A stretch of 64,000 bases of DNA from Sulfurovum sp. TSL6 (GCF_019972115.1 NZ_BPFJ01000002.1:496001-560000), one strand, 5' to 3'; positions 55,047 to 63,076 are shown, counted from the stretch's first letter. Notes: a model not told the origin generated them from the letters alone. Numbers and translations: made by a program.

Positions 55047-55964
55047 TTGGTTAATCATAAAAAGCCTACTATAGCTATCTTTGGAGGGAGTTTTGACCCT
55101 CCGCACAAAGGACATCAACTTATCGTTGAAAAAGCTGTAGCAAACTTGCAAATTGACCAACTGTTCGTAGTACCTGCTTATTTGAACCCTTTTAAAACAT
55201 CTACACTGGCTGATGCCGCTACACGACTTGCATGGTGTCATACACTATTTGATCCTATAGACCGTGTCAAAGTAGATGATTATGAGATCAAAGAAGGCAA
55301 AAGTACAGTAACCTCACAAAGTGTAAAACATTTTAACCAGACATACGATGTCAAGTATCTGATCATAGGATCTGACAACTTGTCAACATTGACAAAATGG
55401 CATGCATTTGAATGGCTGAATGAAACAGTGACTTGGGTTATAGTAACACGAGACAATCATCATTTAGATACGGATGAACTTAAGAGTTGGGAGCTACTAC
55501 CTATAGAAGCGCCTGTAAGTTCAACCCAAATAAGAGAAGAAAAAGATTTACAATTTATTGACGAAAAGATCAGAGAATCTGTCAAACATATATTAGAAGG
55601 GCAACACCATATGACAATAGACGAAAGAATAGCAAACATCGTAAAAATACTTGACGATAAAAAAGCTGAAGAGATAGAAGTATTTAACCTTGATGATGCA
55701 GATTATATCGCAAAACGTGTAGTGATCGCTAACTCACTCAACGGGAAACATACACTTGCACTTTTTGACCATCTTAAAAAAGAGCTCAAAAAACAAGGTG
55801 ATGAATTTCTTGCATCAGACTCCAGTGATGAATGGTCCGTAGCTGACCTGGGAGATATCCTTATCCATATTATGATACCTGAATACAGACAACGTTATTC
55901 ACTTGAAACATTTTTAAATGAACTTGTTGAAAATCAGAAAAAGCAAGATACAGATCCTGCATAA
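55047..55964 (+). CDS. nadD-rsfS: Fused nicotinate-nucleotide adenylyltransferase and ribosomal silencing factor
   Basis: A 305-residue fusion. Residues 1-186 are NadD, which makes nicotinate adenine dinucleotide in NAD synthesis: IFGGSFDPPHKGHQ (nucleotide-binding HxGH) and the C-terminal SSTQIRE. Residues 189-300 are RsfS, which binds L14 and blocks 50S joining: MTIDERIANIVKILDDKKAEE and VVIANSLNGKH, GEWSVADLGDILIHIM-like DEWSVADLGD. No stop separates them. The junction has ATG at 55611 with AGAAGG about 10 bases before it, so RsfS could also be made alone. Start is TTG at 55047 with GAGGT upstream. Divergent from gap. Confidence 0.9.
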   Translation: MVNHKKPTIAIFGGSFDPPHKGHQLIVEKAVANLQIDQLFVVPAYLNPFKTSTLADAATRLAWCHTLFDPIDRVKVDDYEIKEGKSTVTSQSVKHFNQTYDVKYLIIGSDNLSTLTKWHAFEWLNETVTWVIVTRDNHHLDTDELKSWELLPIEAPVSSTQIREEKDLQFIDEKIRESVKHILEGQHHMTIDERIANIVKILDDKKAEEIEVFNLDDADYIAKRVVIANSLNGKHTLALFDHLKKELKKQGDEFLASDSSDEWSVADLGDILIHIMIPEYRQRYSLETFLNELVENQKKQDTDPA

Positions 55965-56047
55965 TCATTAAACATGAGGGGCAAGTTAGCACCTGCATGG
56001 ATATCCTTTGGTTACAATACTATAAACGACAAGCCATTGTCGTTTAC

Positions 56048-56374
56048 CTAACCTACCTCATGCCCTGAGCCTGTTAACAACTCCAATAACAAAAACAACC
56101 CTATAGTCACCAGCGGTGACAAAATAATCCATCCGTAATATTTATCTCTTACAAGATAGAGTATCAATCCACCCCATGAAACAACTGTCAACATCATATG
56201 TGCCAGGTATATGGGCATGACCTGTCGTGTTACATTCCCCAAGACTGCCAATGAAATGATAACGCCAAACGTGAGAAGTGCTATAAAAAGTTTTTTAAGA
56301 TTTTTGTTTCGCGTATACTGAAAAAAGATGATGCCCAGCGTAGCAAAGATCGCTAAAATAATGAATACTTTCAT
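56048..56374 (-). CDS. Small integral membrane protein, unknown
   Basis: A 108-residue protein with four hydrophobic helices (MKVFIILAIFATLGIIFF; LFIALLTFGVIISLAVLG; IYLAHMMLTVVSWGGLILYLV; IILSPLVTIGLFLLLELL). Not recognised. The HMM in helix 3 might bind metal or heme, but nothing supports this further. AGGGAG precedes the ATG. It follows argS on the same strand across a REP-like palindrome. Confidence 0.65.
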   Translation of the reverse strand: MKVFIILAIFATLGIIFFQYTRNKNLKKLFIALLTFGVIISLAVLGNVTRQVMPIYLAHMMLTVVSWGGLILYLVRDKYYGWIILSPLVTIGLFLLLELLTGSGHEVG

Positions 56375-56393
56375 ATAAATTTCTCCCTTACCA

Positions 56394-56424
56394 CGTCATC
56401 CCCGTGCCTAGCACGGGAATGACG
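56394..56424. repeat. REP-like palindrome, copy 4 (longest)
   Basis: CGTCATCCCCGTGC (56394-56407), loop CTA, GCACGGGAATGACG (56411-56424): a 14-bp stem with one mismatch. The best-preserved copy of the family in the window. Confidence 0.7.
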
Positions 56425-56435
56425 AGTACACAATA

Positions 56436-58133
56436 CTATAACTTATCTACAGTCTCGATCCCGAGTATCTCTAAGCCTTGTTTGATCGTCTTAGCTGTCA
56501 GATCGGCCAAGAGTAAACGACTCATCTTTGTTGCTTCTTCTACACCCTCTTTAAGTATAGGGTTCTGCTCATAAAAACGCATAAACAACGTTGCCAGATC
56601 ATACAGATAGGTAGTGATCTGATTCGGTGAGGCATCGACTGCTGCACGGTTCAGTACATCTTCAAAACGAAGGAGCATCGTAGAAAGTCTATGCTCCAAC
56701 GCGTCACCGATGATAATATCACCCTCCATAGGACCATCATACTTTCTGAAGATACTTTGGATCCTTGCATAGGCATACTGCATATAGAGTGAAGTATTAC
56801 CTTCAAAACTCAACATCTTGTCCCAGTTAAAAATGTAGTTCGATTCACGGTTGATCGCAAGATCTGCATACTTGACTGCTCCAATACCTATGATCTTGGC
56901 CAATCTTTCCAACTCTTCTTCCGAATAGTGCTCTTTGTCATTGATCGTATCTTTGGCTTTCACAACAGCCTCATCAAGGAGTTCAATCAGCTTGACCGTT
57001 CCGCCTTCACGTGTTTTAAATGGTTTTCCATCTTTGCCCATCATCGTACCAAAGGCAATATGTTCAAGCTTCACATCTTCAGGAACAAAACCAGCCTCTT
57101 TTGCCACTCTGAACACGTGTTTAAAGTGTTCACCCTGTCTTGCGTCTACCACATAAGAGATACGCTGTGCACCTAATGTCTTTGCTCTATAACGCAATGC
57201 TGCAAGGTCGGTCGTGGCATAAAGGTAACCTCCATCACCTTTTTGAACGATCACCGGGACTTCCTCACCTTCTAAAAATACACATTGCGCACCATCGCTC
57301 TGCGTTAATAATCCTTTTGCATCCAGATCACTGATCACAGTATGCAGGTCATCATTGTAAAAACTCTCTGCACGAACATCCTCACGTGTCAGATCGACAC
57401 CCAGTTTTTCATACACCTCTTCACAGTGTCCCAAGGAGATATCTATAAATTTTTGCCAAAGTTCTAAACAATGACTGTCACCGCTCTGTATCTTCACCAC
57501 ATATTCTCTGGCTTTATTTGCAAATCCCTCATCTTCATCAAAACGCCCTTTAGCATCCTTATAGAACTGCTCCAGATCTTTCAAATTTACCGCACCCTCT
57601 TCATGTATCTCTTCAAGGTAAGCAATAAGCATTCCAAACTGTGTACCCCAGTCTCCAATGTGGTTTTGGCGTATGACCTCATCTCCAAGATAGATTAAAA
57701 GGTTTGCCAATGTATCACCAATGATCGTTGAACGCAAGTGTCCTACGTGCATCTGCTTAGCCATATTCGGACCAGAATAATCTACCACTACCTTGATAGG
57801 TGTTTCACGCTCTTCTACCCCAAGCCTACTATCTTTACGTGCTAATTCACATTGTGAAGCAAGCCAAAAAGGATTCAGCCATAAGTTGATAAAACCTGGA
57901 CCTGCTATCTCTGCTTTTGCCAGTATTCCGGTTAAGTCAAGATTCTCTATAATTTGTGTTGCGATCTCTCTTGGATTTTTACCCAATTTTTTAGACAAGG
58001 CCATCGCACCATTAAACTGAAAGTCTCCAAACTCAGGTTTGGTCGCTTCAGTGACACTCATAGGCTCGTGTTCTATGCCCGCTTTTATAAAAGCTTCTTT
58101 GATCACGTTATTGATTTGTAATTTTAATTTCAT
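56436..58133 (-). CDS. argS: Arginyl-tRNA synthetase
   Basis: Class I synthetase: HIGH variant MHVGHLRSTIIGD in GPNMAKQMHVGH, the region MMGKDGKPFKTREG in place of KMSKS, and a DALR anticodon-binding end. 565 residues. First of a group with the order argS-tatA-gmk-polyE that is known from Helicobacter HP0319-HP0322, though transcription here runs from the poly-Glu gene towards argS. Confidence 0.95.
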   Translation of the reverse strand: MKLKLQINNVIKEAFIKAGIEHEPMSVTEATKPEFGDFQFNGAMALSKKLGKNPREIATQIIENLDLTGILAKAEIAGPGFINLWLNPFWLASQCELARKDSRLGVEERETPIKVVVDYSGPNMAKQMHVGHLRSTIIGDTLANLLIYLGDEVIRQNHIGDWGTQFGMLIAYLEEIHEEGAVNLKDLEQFYKDAKGRFDEDEGFANKAREYVVKIQSGDSHCLELWQKFIDISLGHCEEVYEKLGVDLTREDVRAESFYNDDLHTVISDLDAKGLLTQSDGAQCVFLEGEEVPVIVQKGDGGYLYATTDLAALRYRAKTLGAQRISYVVDARQGEHFKHVFRVAKEAGFVPEDVKLEHIAFGTMMGKDGKPFKTREGGTVKLIELLDEAVVKAKDTINDKEHYSEEELERLAKIIGIGAVKYADLAINRESNYIFNWDKMLSFEGNTSLYMQYAYARIQSIFRKYDGPMEGDIIIGDALEHRLSTMLLRFEDVLNRAAVDASPNQITTYLYDLATLFMRFYEQNPILKEGVEEATKMSRLLLADLTAKTIKQGLEILGIETVDKL

Positions 58134-58236
58134 AGGTTTTCCGTCATAGTTAATATGGAATTGTAGTAGAAAATAGCTTCATAGCTATTTGGAGGAATAG
58201 TCTCAACACTGAGTCACAAAGTACTCAGTATTAAAA

Positions 58237-58458
58237 TTAAGCGTTTTCGCTTTTTTTCTCTTCGATTTTTGCCTCAGATTCTTCTGTATCATTCTTTGCA
58301 ATCTCTTTAGGCTCTTCTTCATCTTCTTTAATTGCTTTTTTGAAGTCTTTAATACCTTTTCCCATACCTTTAGCAAGATCTGGAATTTTCTTTGCTCCAA
58401 AGAGAAGCACAACAATCGCCAATACGATTAGTAATTCTGGCATACTTGGCATACCCAT
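58237..58458 (-). CDS. tatA: Twin-arginine translocase subunit TatA
   Basis: A 73-residue pore-forming Tat component: one helix ([22 protein letters not shown]), the [16 protein letters not shown] amphipathic hinge and an acidic tail. AAGGA precedes the ATG. Tat substrates here include the RR-signal protein at 61595. Confidence 0.94.
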   Translation of the reverse strand: MGMPSMPELLIVLAIVVLLFGAKKIPDLAKGMGKGIKDFKKAIKEDEEEPKEIAKNDTEESEAKIEEKKSENA

Positions 58459-58524
58459 GTCAATCCTTTATATTTCGCTACATTGAGCATTAATTTGAAT
58501 AATTATACTGCAATATGTTTAATG

Positions 58525-59142
58525 TTAGTTATTTGATAACCATTGTCTTATAAATTTTTCTTCATCTTCTGTACTTTGTTTCAATCTTGCAGCCTTGGCC
58601 ACGATCACAAAACGTTTTGTCGCTTCCTCTACTGTATCATTAATAATCGTAAAGTCATACTCACCGACGGCTTGTATCTCACATTTTGCATTCTCAATGC
58701 GTTTCACTATGACGGACTCATCATCTGTAGATCGTGCCCGAAGTCTTGTCTCCAATGCTTTAAGTGTCGGCGGGGTGATAAATGCAGAGGTTGTAATGTC
58801 ATTCATCTTTGCACGTACAAGTCTGTGGCCCTGTACATCTATGTCAAATATCACAAGTTTCCCCTCTTCCAAAGCTTCTCTTACAGGCTTGAGCGATGTA
58901 CCATAATAGTTACCGTGCACTTCCGCATACTCAAGAAAATTTCCCGCCTTGATATCTTCTTCAAAACTCTCTTTTGTGACAAAAAAATAATCTTTACCAT
59001 CTTCTTCTCCTACTCTGGGAGCACGTGTGGTCGTCGATATAGAAAAATAATATTCACCTATCTCATCTGATGCTGCGTTGATAATGGTACTTTTACCCGC
59101 ACCGCTTGGGCCTGAGAGCACTAAAATAGCACCTTTTTGCAT
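58525..59142 (-). CDS. gmk: Guanylate kinase
   Basis: Phosphorylates GMP to GDP. P-loop LSGPSGAGKSTI, STTTRAPRVGEEDGKDYFFV and EVHGNYYGTS for GMP binding, and IFDIDVQG. 205 residues. The start overlaps the stop of the poly-Glu gene as TAATG. Confidence 0.96.
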   Translation of the reverse strand: MQKGAILVLSGPSGAGKSTIINAASDEIGEYYFSISTTTRAPRVGEEDGKDYFFVTKESFEEDIKAGNFLEYAEVHGNYYGTSLKPVREALEEGKLVIFDIDVQGHRLVRAKMNDITTSAFITPPTLKALETRLRARSTDDESVIVKRIENAKCEIQAVGEYDFTIINDTVEEATKRFVIVAKAARLKQSTEDEEKFIRQWLSNN

Positions 59143-60038
59143 TATTGATCATCCTCTAATTTTATTTTGACTTTTGTCTCTTTGCCTTTTAACAGCTTTT
59201 TTATCTTTTTAGGCTTCATTTGACTTAGCGTAGCCAAGATCGCTTCTTCAATACGAGAAAGCTCCTCTTCATTCAATCCAGTCTCTTCTTTTAGCTTCTT
59301 CTTTGTTTTACTTTTCTTAGAAAGTGTCTCATCTGCTTCTTCAACATTTACAGTATCATGACTCAACTCTTCGACTATTTCATCTTCTTCTACGATCTCT
59401 AATCCATCAGCGATCAGTTGTTCTTTGATCACTTTTACTTTGCGTGCTTCATATTCATCATCGCTCAAAGAGACAGCATCTTCATGCTCTGATATCTCAT
59501 CATCCATATCTAGCAATGCTTTGATTTTTGCTATTTCATCACTGTCCAGTACTTTTGGGAGGCTCACATTTTCTTCCAGCTCCAGCAGTTCACCTGTCTC
59601 TTTCTCTTCTGTAGACATAGGAAAAATATCCGGTAAAATCTCACCCTCTGTCTCTTCATTTTCTGAAGACAATGGAAAAATAGAAATATCTTCTTCTACT
59701 GCAATTTTTCCTTCTTTTTCACCAGAATCATTCACAGTGATACTTTTAATAATATTGATAATTTGTGAAGGTAAAAATGGTTTTTTGACAGTCTCATCAA
59801 AGCCTCTCATCGCTTCACCAGCGTAAGAAATAAAAACTTTCTTTCTTACTTCTAATACTTCAAGTAAGTCTTGAACATCATTGACATAAGAAGCTTCATC
59901 GACAAAAACGATGTCATAGGAAAAATTCTCTACTGTCTCTGCACTCACTACTTCATCCAAACCTATCTGTTCATCTCTTGTACAAAGCCCAAACAATCTT
60001 GAGACGACAGGATTGATGTTAATGAGTAAAATTTTCAT
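59142..60038 (-). CDS. Poly-Glu-rich protein with receiver-like domain (HP0322-like)
   Basis: A 298-residue acidic protein before gmk, as is Helicobacter HP0322. Residues 1-105 look like a response-regulator receiver fold (MKILLININPVVSRLF, VFVDEASY with Asp, VKKPFLPSQII with Lys) but the acidic pair near the start is absent, so phosphorylation is doubtful. The rest is Glu/Ser-rich and probably disordered, with a C-terminal helix (LNEEELSRIEEAILATLSQ) and a basic end. ATG at 60038 with GGGAG upstream is preferred to one at 60071. Function unknown. Confidence 0.78.
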   Translation of the reverse strand: MKILLININPVVSRLFGLCTRDEQIGLDEVVSAETVENFSYDIVFVDEASYVNDVQDLLEVLEVRKKVFISYAGEAMRGFDETVKKPFLPSQIINIIKSITVNDSGEKEGKIAVEEDISIFPLSSENEETEGEILPDIFPMSTEEKETGELLELEENVSLPKVLDSDEIAKIKALLDMDDEISEHEDAVSLSDDEYEARKVKVIKEQLIADGLEIVEEDEIVEELSHDTVNVEEADETLSKKSKTKKKLKEETGLNEEELSRIEEAILATLSQMKPKKIKKLLKGKETKVKIKLEDDQ

Positions 60039-60087
60039 TGATGGAAACTCCCTAAAGTTATTCAATATCATTATAATATAAATCTGG

Positions 60088-60219
60088 TTAGGACTTGGTT
60101 GTAAAGAGGATCAAATAAAAACCTGAAAAAGAAAGCAAATGATACGCTTCATTTACCAATCTAGCTTTTTCTATCATAGCCTCTGGTTGAAATTCAGGTC
60201 TTATTCCGTGAATTTTCAT
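60088..60219 (-). CDS. Small open frame, possible remnant
   Basis: A 43-codon frame beginning MKIHGIRPEFQPEAMIEKAR and ending in FTTKS. GGGGGAG lies 11 bases before the ATG. It has no family I recognise. It could be a small protein or the start of a gene that was cut off; it lies upstream of the poly-Glu gene on the same strand. Confidence 0.35.
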   Translation of the reverse strand: MKIHGIRPEFQPEAMIEKARLVNEAYHLLSFSGFYLILFTTKS

Positions 60220-60569
60220 TGTAATTTTTCTCCCCCAAGAATAAATTTATCTATTTATTACTCGCTAATGTTATGACATATATTCATATGATTAGTTGAT
60301 ATCGTCAAATATTTAGATATCTGACACTCACTTTAGTTGACTGAATTATAAGCACTTTTATTCATACGTTAAACGCATATGATTCCTTGTTTCCTACTCA
60401 TTAACAATAGGAGATCGTGAAGATATATTCTAGACAGTATTCCAATTAATTAAGTCTACAAATACATTGTAAAAATTATATAAACTTATTTAAACAGAAT
60501 TTTTTTATGATGAGAACTCTCCTAAAAAGCTAAGAAGGGAAAGGTGTAACCCCTCTTAACTATTAAAGC
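60220..60569. other. AT-rich gap downstream of the multicopper pair
   Basis: A stretch of 350 bases without a gene except the terminator at 60524-60560. It is more AT-rich than the surrounding genes. Confidence 0.5.
60524..60560 (-). terminator. Terminator of the multicopper oxidase pair
   Basis: On the minus strand TTAAGAGGGG and CCCTTCTTAG pair with G-T wobbles around TTACACCTTT, then CTTTTTAGG. It starts 10 bases after the stop at 60570. Confidence 0.6.
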
Positions 60570-61583
60570 TTAAGCAGTAACAATAACGTTAGTTTTAACA
60601 GTGCCTAATACTTCCATAGTAATCCAATCTTTAATATCACAAGTGATAATGTATTCACCCGGCTCAGTTGGTTCAAAAATCACATCATAACGTTCAGCTG
60701 AAACAGCATCAAGAGATGTTACTTGAATCGGATTTGGTAAATTACGACCATCTGAAATATGCACAGTACCCGTTAAGCCACCAAAATCAATATGTTGAGG
60801 ATGGTAACCTGCACAGATATAACGAGCTAACAGTTTCTCACCTACTTGTACCGTAGCTGAAATTGGTGCTGTATTCATAGCTGAAGTACCTGTACCATCA
60901 ACACCTGTAATAACAAAGTAGTCTGGTTCAAGTCTGTTCAGTCCTACATCTTCACCACAAGTACCAGCATCCCACGCAAGCGTATGCCATCTTGAATCAA
61001 TCTCATCCACAACCCAAAATGCTTCCACATCATATGTTACTGCAGGATTACCGCCTGTAGCTGATACTAAAGTACCCGGACCTTCTGGCGGGTCAACGAT
61101 AAGTGCACCATACATACCCATTTCAGCATGTAATACCGTATTGGTATGACAGTGATAAAAATAGGTACCTGGGTGCATTGGACGCCATTGATAAGTGTAT
61201 GTACCATCAACGTCCCAAGTAATATGACCAACTCCATCAGAGTGATCTGCTGGCTCAATACCATGATGGTGTATGGTGTGTAACCACATACCGCCTTGTA
61301 CATTTAGTACTGAATGTACAATTGTTCCTGCATTAATACGCATTGGTGGTGAAGGAAAAGTTCCTGCACCCATACCACCACCCATGCCGCCATCACTACC
61401 AAAGCCCCACATGTTGATGGTTGTTCCATCATCCATGGTGATTGGAATTTGCATATCAATATTAAGGTTATAAGTCACATCTGCTGTTACGATTCCCGGT
61501 GTAGCCGGTGATGCTGGATAGAAATAACATCCACTACCCATTCCGCCGCCGCCACCCATGCCGCCGCCTCCATTCATTCCCAT
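60570..61583 (-). CDS. Multicopper oxidase-like two-cupredoxin protein (B), no signal peptide
   Basis: A 337-residue protein of two cupredoxin domains. Domain 1 has HTIHHHGIEP (His102, 105, 106, 107) and YFYHCHTNTVLHAEMGM: His144-Cys145-His146, His152 and Met157, a type-1 copper Cys with the paired His of a trinuclear site. Domain 2 keeps only YHPQHIDFGG (His261, His264) and TCDIKDW (Cys315), without the canonical HCH. The N-terminus is Gly/Met-rich (MGMNGGGGMGGGGGMGS), with a second such loop at 62-74, but there is no signal peptide. It follows its partner by 11 bases with its own AAGGAG. Confidence 0.8.
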   Translation of the reverse strand: MGMNGGGGMGGGGGMGSGCYFYPASPATPGIVTADVTYNLNIDMQIPITMDDGTTINMWGFGSDGGMGGGMGAGTFPSPPMRINAGTIVHSVLNVQGGMWLHTIHHHGIEPADHSDGVGHITWDVDGTYTYQWRPMHPGTYFYHCHTNTVLHAEMGMYGALIVDPPEGPGTLVSATGGNPAVTYDVEAFWVVDEIDSRWHTLAWDAGTCGEDVGLNRLEPDYFVITGVDGTGTSAMNTAPISATVQVGEKLLARYICAGYHPQHIDFGGLTGTVHISDGRNLPNPIQVTSLDAVSAERYDVIFEPTEPGEYIITCDIKDWITMEVLGTVKTNVIVTA

Positions 61584-61594
61584 ATCATTCTCCT

Positions 61595-62596
61595 TTATTC
61601 AAAATAGATGTCGGTCATTGAACCGAACATATAGAAGCCGCCGCCGGCAGTCTGAGACATCTCTGTGTGTAAGTGCATTGGATAGGTACCTGTACTTACC
61701 GGAGGCCATGCATCCGGTGGTGTTTCAAATGGAAAAATCACATCTATCTGTCCACCATTCGCATCCAATGGAATAACATCTTTCCTCCATACATCCGGAC
61801 AAACTACACCATTGCTTGTTAACCACTCCATATGATTTGCATGGGTATGTACTGCTTGTTGACACATACCTGCGTTTATCACACGAACCAATGTTCTATC
61901 ACCAATATGCCCATGTAGTGCTGAACGTGGATCTGCCATGGCATCTAGATTGGGGTCATGAGAACCTGGTGCTCCTGGAGGACGTCCACCCAGACCATTG
62001 ATTGTAAAATAACGTGGTACAAATGGTGTTGTTGGTGTTTGACCATTTTGTACTGCATTATTCCAAACTGGGTCTATATCATTAAATACCCAAAATTGTT
62101 GTTGCACAAATGTTAAACTACCTGGGTAAAGTTCATTAGCACTATCTCTTGGCATAATTGCCATACCACCATGTAAACCACATAAACGGTTATAAGGAGC
62201 ATTGAGCTTATCATAATACATAAATGAACCAGATCTTGTTGCAATAAAACTAAGGTCCTTAGTTGTACCACCTGCAATTATTCCACTATCCACAATACCA
62301 TCAATCACAAAACTGTGTGGTGTTTGCAATGTATTCACGATAGTTATCTCAACTGTATCGCCTTCTTGAACTATAAATGACTCACCTGGGATATTAAGTG
62401 TCGATGGCGAGCTGCTATACCCCATAAAATATACATCTTCGCCAGTCATTTGAGTGATGAACCCTTCTGTTATATAAAGGGTTCTGTTTATTGTTGCCGC
62501 CTGAGCCGATGTGGCCCATACGGTGAGACTTGAGCCTGCGATTGCAGTACGTGCAAAACTGGCCATGCTAAACTTTAAAAAGTTTCTGCGCTTCAT
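61595..62596 (-). CDS. Multicopper oxidase-like two-cupredoxin protein (A), Tat-exported
   Basis: A 333-residue protein with a twin-arginine signal (KRRNFLKFSMASFA, cleavage near AQA-A at 31-34). Domain 1 has an amicyanin-like type-1 copper set: His94 (TPHSF), Cys139, His142 and Met145 (CGLHGGM). Domain 2 keeps HTH (His250/His252) and HLH (His308/His310), the pairs that supply half of a trinuclear centre, with Leu where a type-1 Cys would be. It is the first gene of the pair, with AAGGAG before the ATG. Nitrite reductase-like folding is an alternative, but the ligand pattern is unlike NirK. Confidence 0.8.
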   Translation of the reverse strand: MKRRNFLKFSMASFARTAIAGSSLTVWATSAQAATINRTLYITEGFITQMTGEDVYFMGYSSSPSTLNIPGESFIVQEGDTVEITIVNTLQTPHSFVIDGIVDSGIIAGGTTKDLSFIATRSGSFMYYDKLNAPYNRLCGLHGGMAIMPRDSANELYPGSLTFVQQQFWVFNDIDPVWNNAVQNGQTPTTPFVPRYFTINGLGGRPPGAPGSHDPNLDAMADPRSALHGHIGDRTLVRVINAGMCQQAVHTHANHMEWLTSNGVVCPDVWRKDVIPLDANGGQIDVIFPFETPPDAWPPVSTGTYPMHLHTEMSQTAGGGFYMFGSMTDIYFE

Positions 62597-62946
62597 GTTA
62601 ACACCTCTCCTTGTTAATTTTTATTCTATAAGTAAAAATATCCTAGTTATTCTTCTTTAAGAATAGTTAATGAGGCATCATCGTAGCTAGAAATTGTAAA
62701 GAAAGTGTAAATAAAATAATATTTAAATATAATAAATATTTATTTTTAAAGTTTAAATATAATTTTATAAGGTTGCCTAGAGGCTATTTACTAATGAATT
62801 ACTGAAGAAACAATGCAACTTTTTTTTAACTTTATTGACTTAATAAAAATGATGGGATATTACAAAAGTGGTAGGTAGACTAATCTAAAAAAATTTCAAC
62901 TTCTTGTTAAAAGTAATTTACAAACGGTATATTCAGTGTTTAAAGG
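62597..62946. other. AT-rich gap between the oxidase pair and tRNA-Arg
   Basis: A 350-bp AT-rich region upstream of gene A and beyond the 3' end of tRNA-Arg. No gene, no copy of the tRNA 3' end and no confident promoter were seen. Confidence 0.5.
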
Positions 62947-63023
62947 TGGTACACCCATCAGGATTCGAACCTGAGACCTTCGGTACCGCAAACCGATGCT
63001 CTATCCAGCTGAGCTATGAGTGC
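62947..63023 (-). tRNA. tRNA-Arg (GCG)
   Basis: A 77-nt cloverleaf with encoded CCA. Acceptor GCACTCA/TGGGTGT with wobble pairs at 1-72 and 5-68, D-stem GCTC/GAGC, anticodon stem TCGGT/ACCGA around TTGCGGT (anticodon GCG), T-stem TCAGG/CCTGA. A at the D-loop (GGATA) fits arginine identity. Confidence 0.93.
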
Positions 63024-63058
63024 ACATTTAAAGTGTAGTAGCGATAATTTAGAGCGCA

Positions 63059-63067
63059 ATTATAGCA
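63059..63067 (-). promoter_or_regulatory. Extended -10 promoter for tRNA-Arg
   Basis: TGCTATAAT on the minus strand, 35 bases before the tRNA 5' end. Confidence 0.6.
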
Positions 63068-63076
63068 GAGAAATCT

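Noticed and set aside
59425-59826. Ser-rich antisense frame in the poly-Glu gene
   Set aside because: Complement of GAA/GAG/GAT codons gives a Ser/Phe-rich shadow; no ribosome-binding site.
61545-61583. The GGC/CCG-type run in oxidase gene B as a functional simple repeat
   Set aside because: It is explained by Gly codons of the Gly/Met-rich N-terminus; slippage is possible, but there is no evidence of phase variation.
60570-62596. The two multicopper genes as one oxidase split by a frameshift
   Set aside because: Each has its own AAGGAG and ATG, each is a full two-cupredoxin protein, and the 11-bp gap has a normal stop and start. A frameshift would not give a second Gly/Met-rich N-terminus.
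62599-62605. TTAACAC at the start of oxidase gene A as a copy of the operator
   Set aside because: It is single, lies on the ribosome-binding region, and the next GTTAA is 16 bp away rather than 11.
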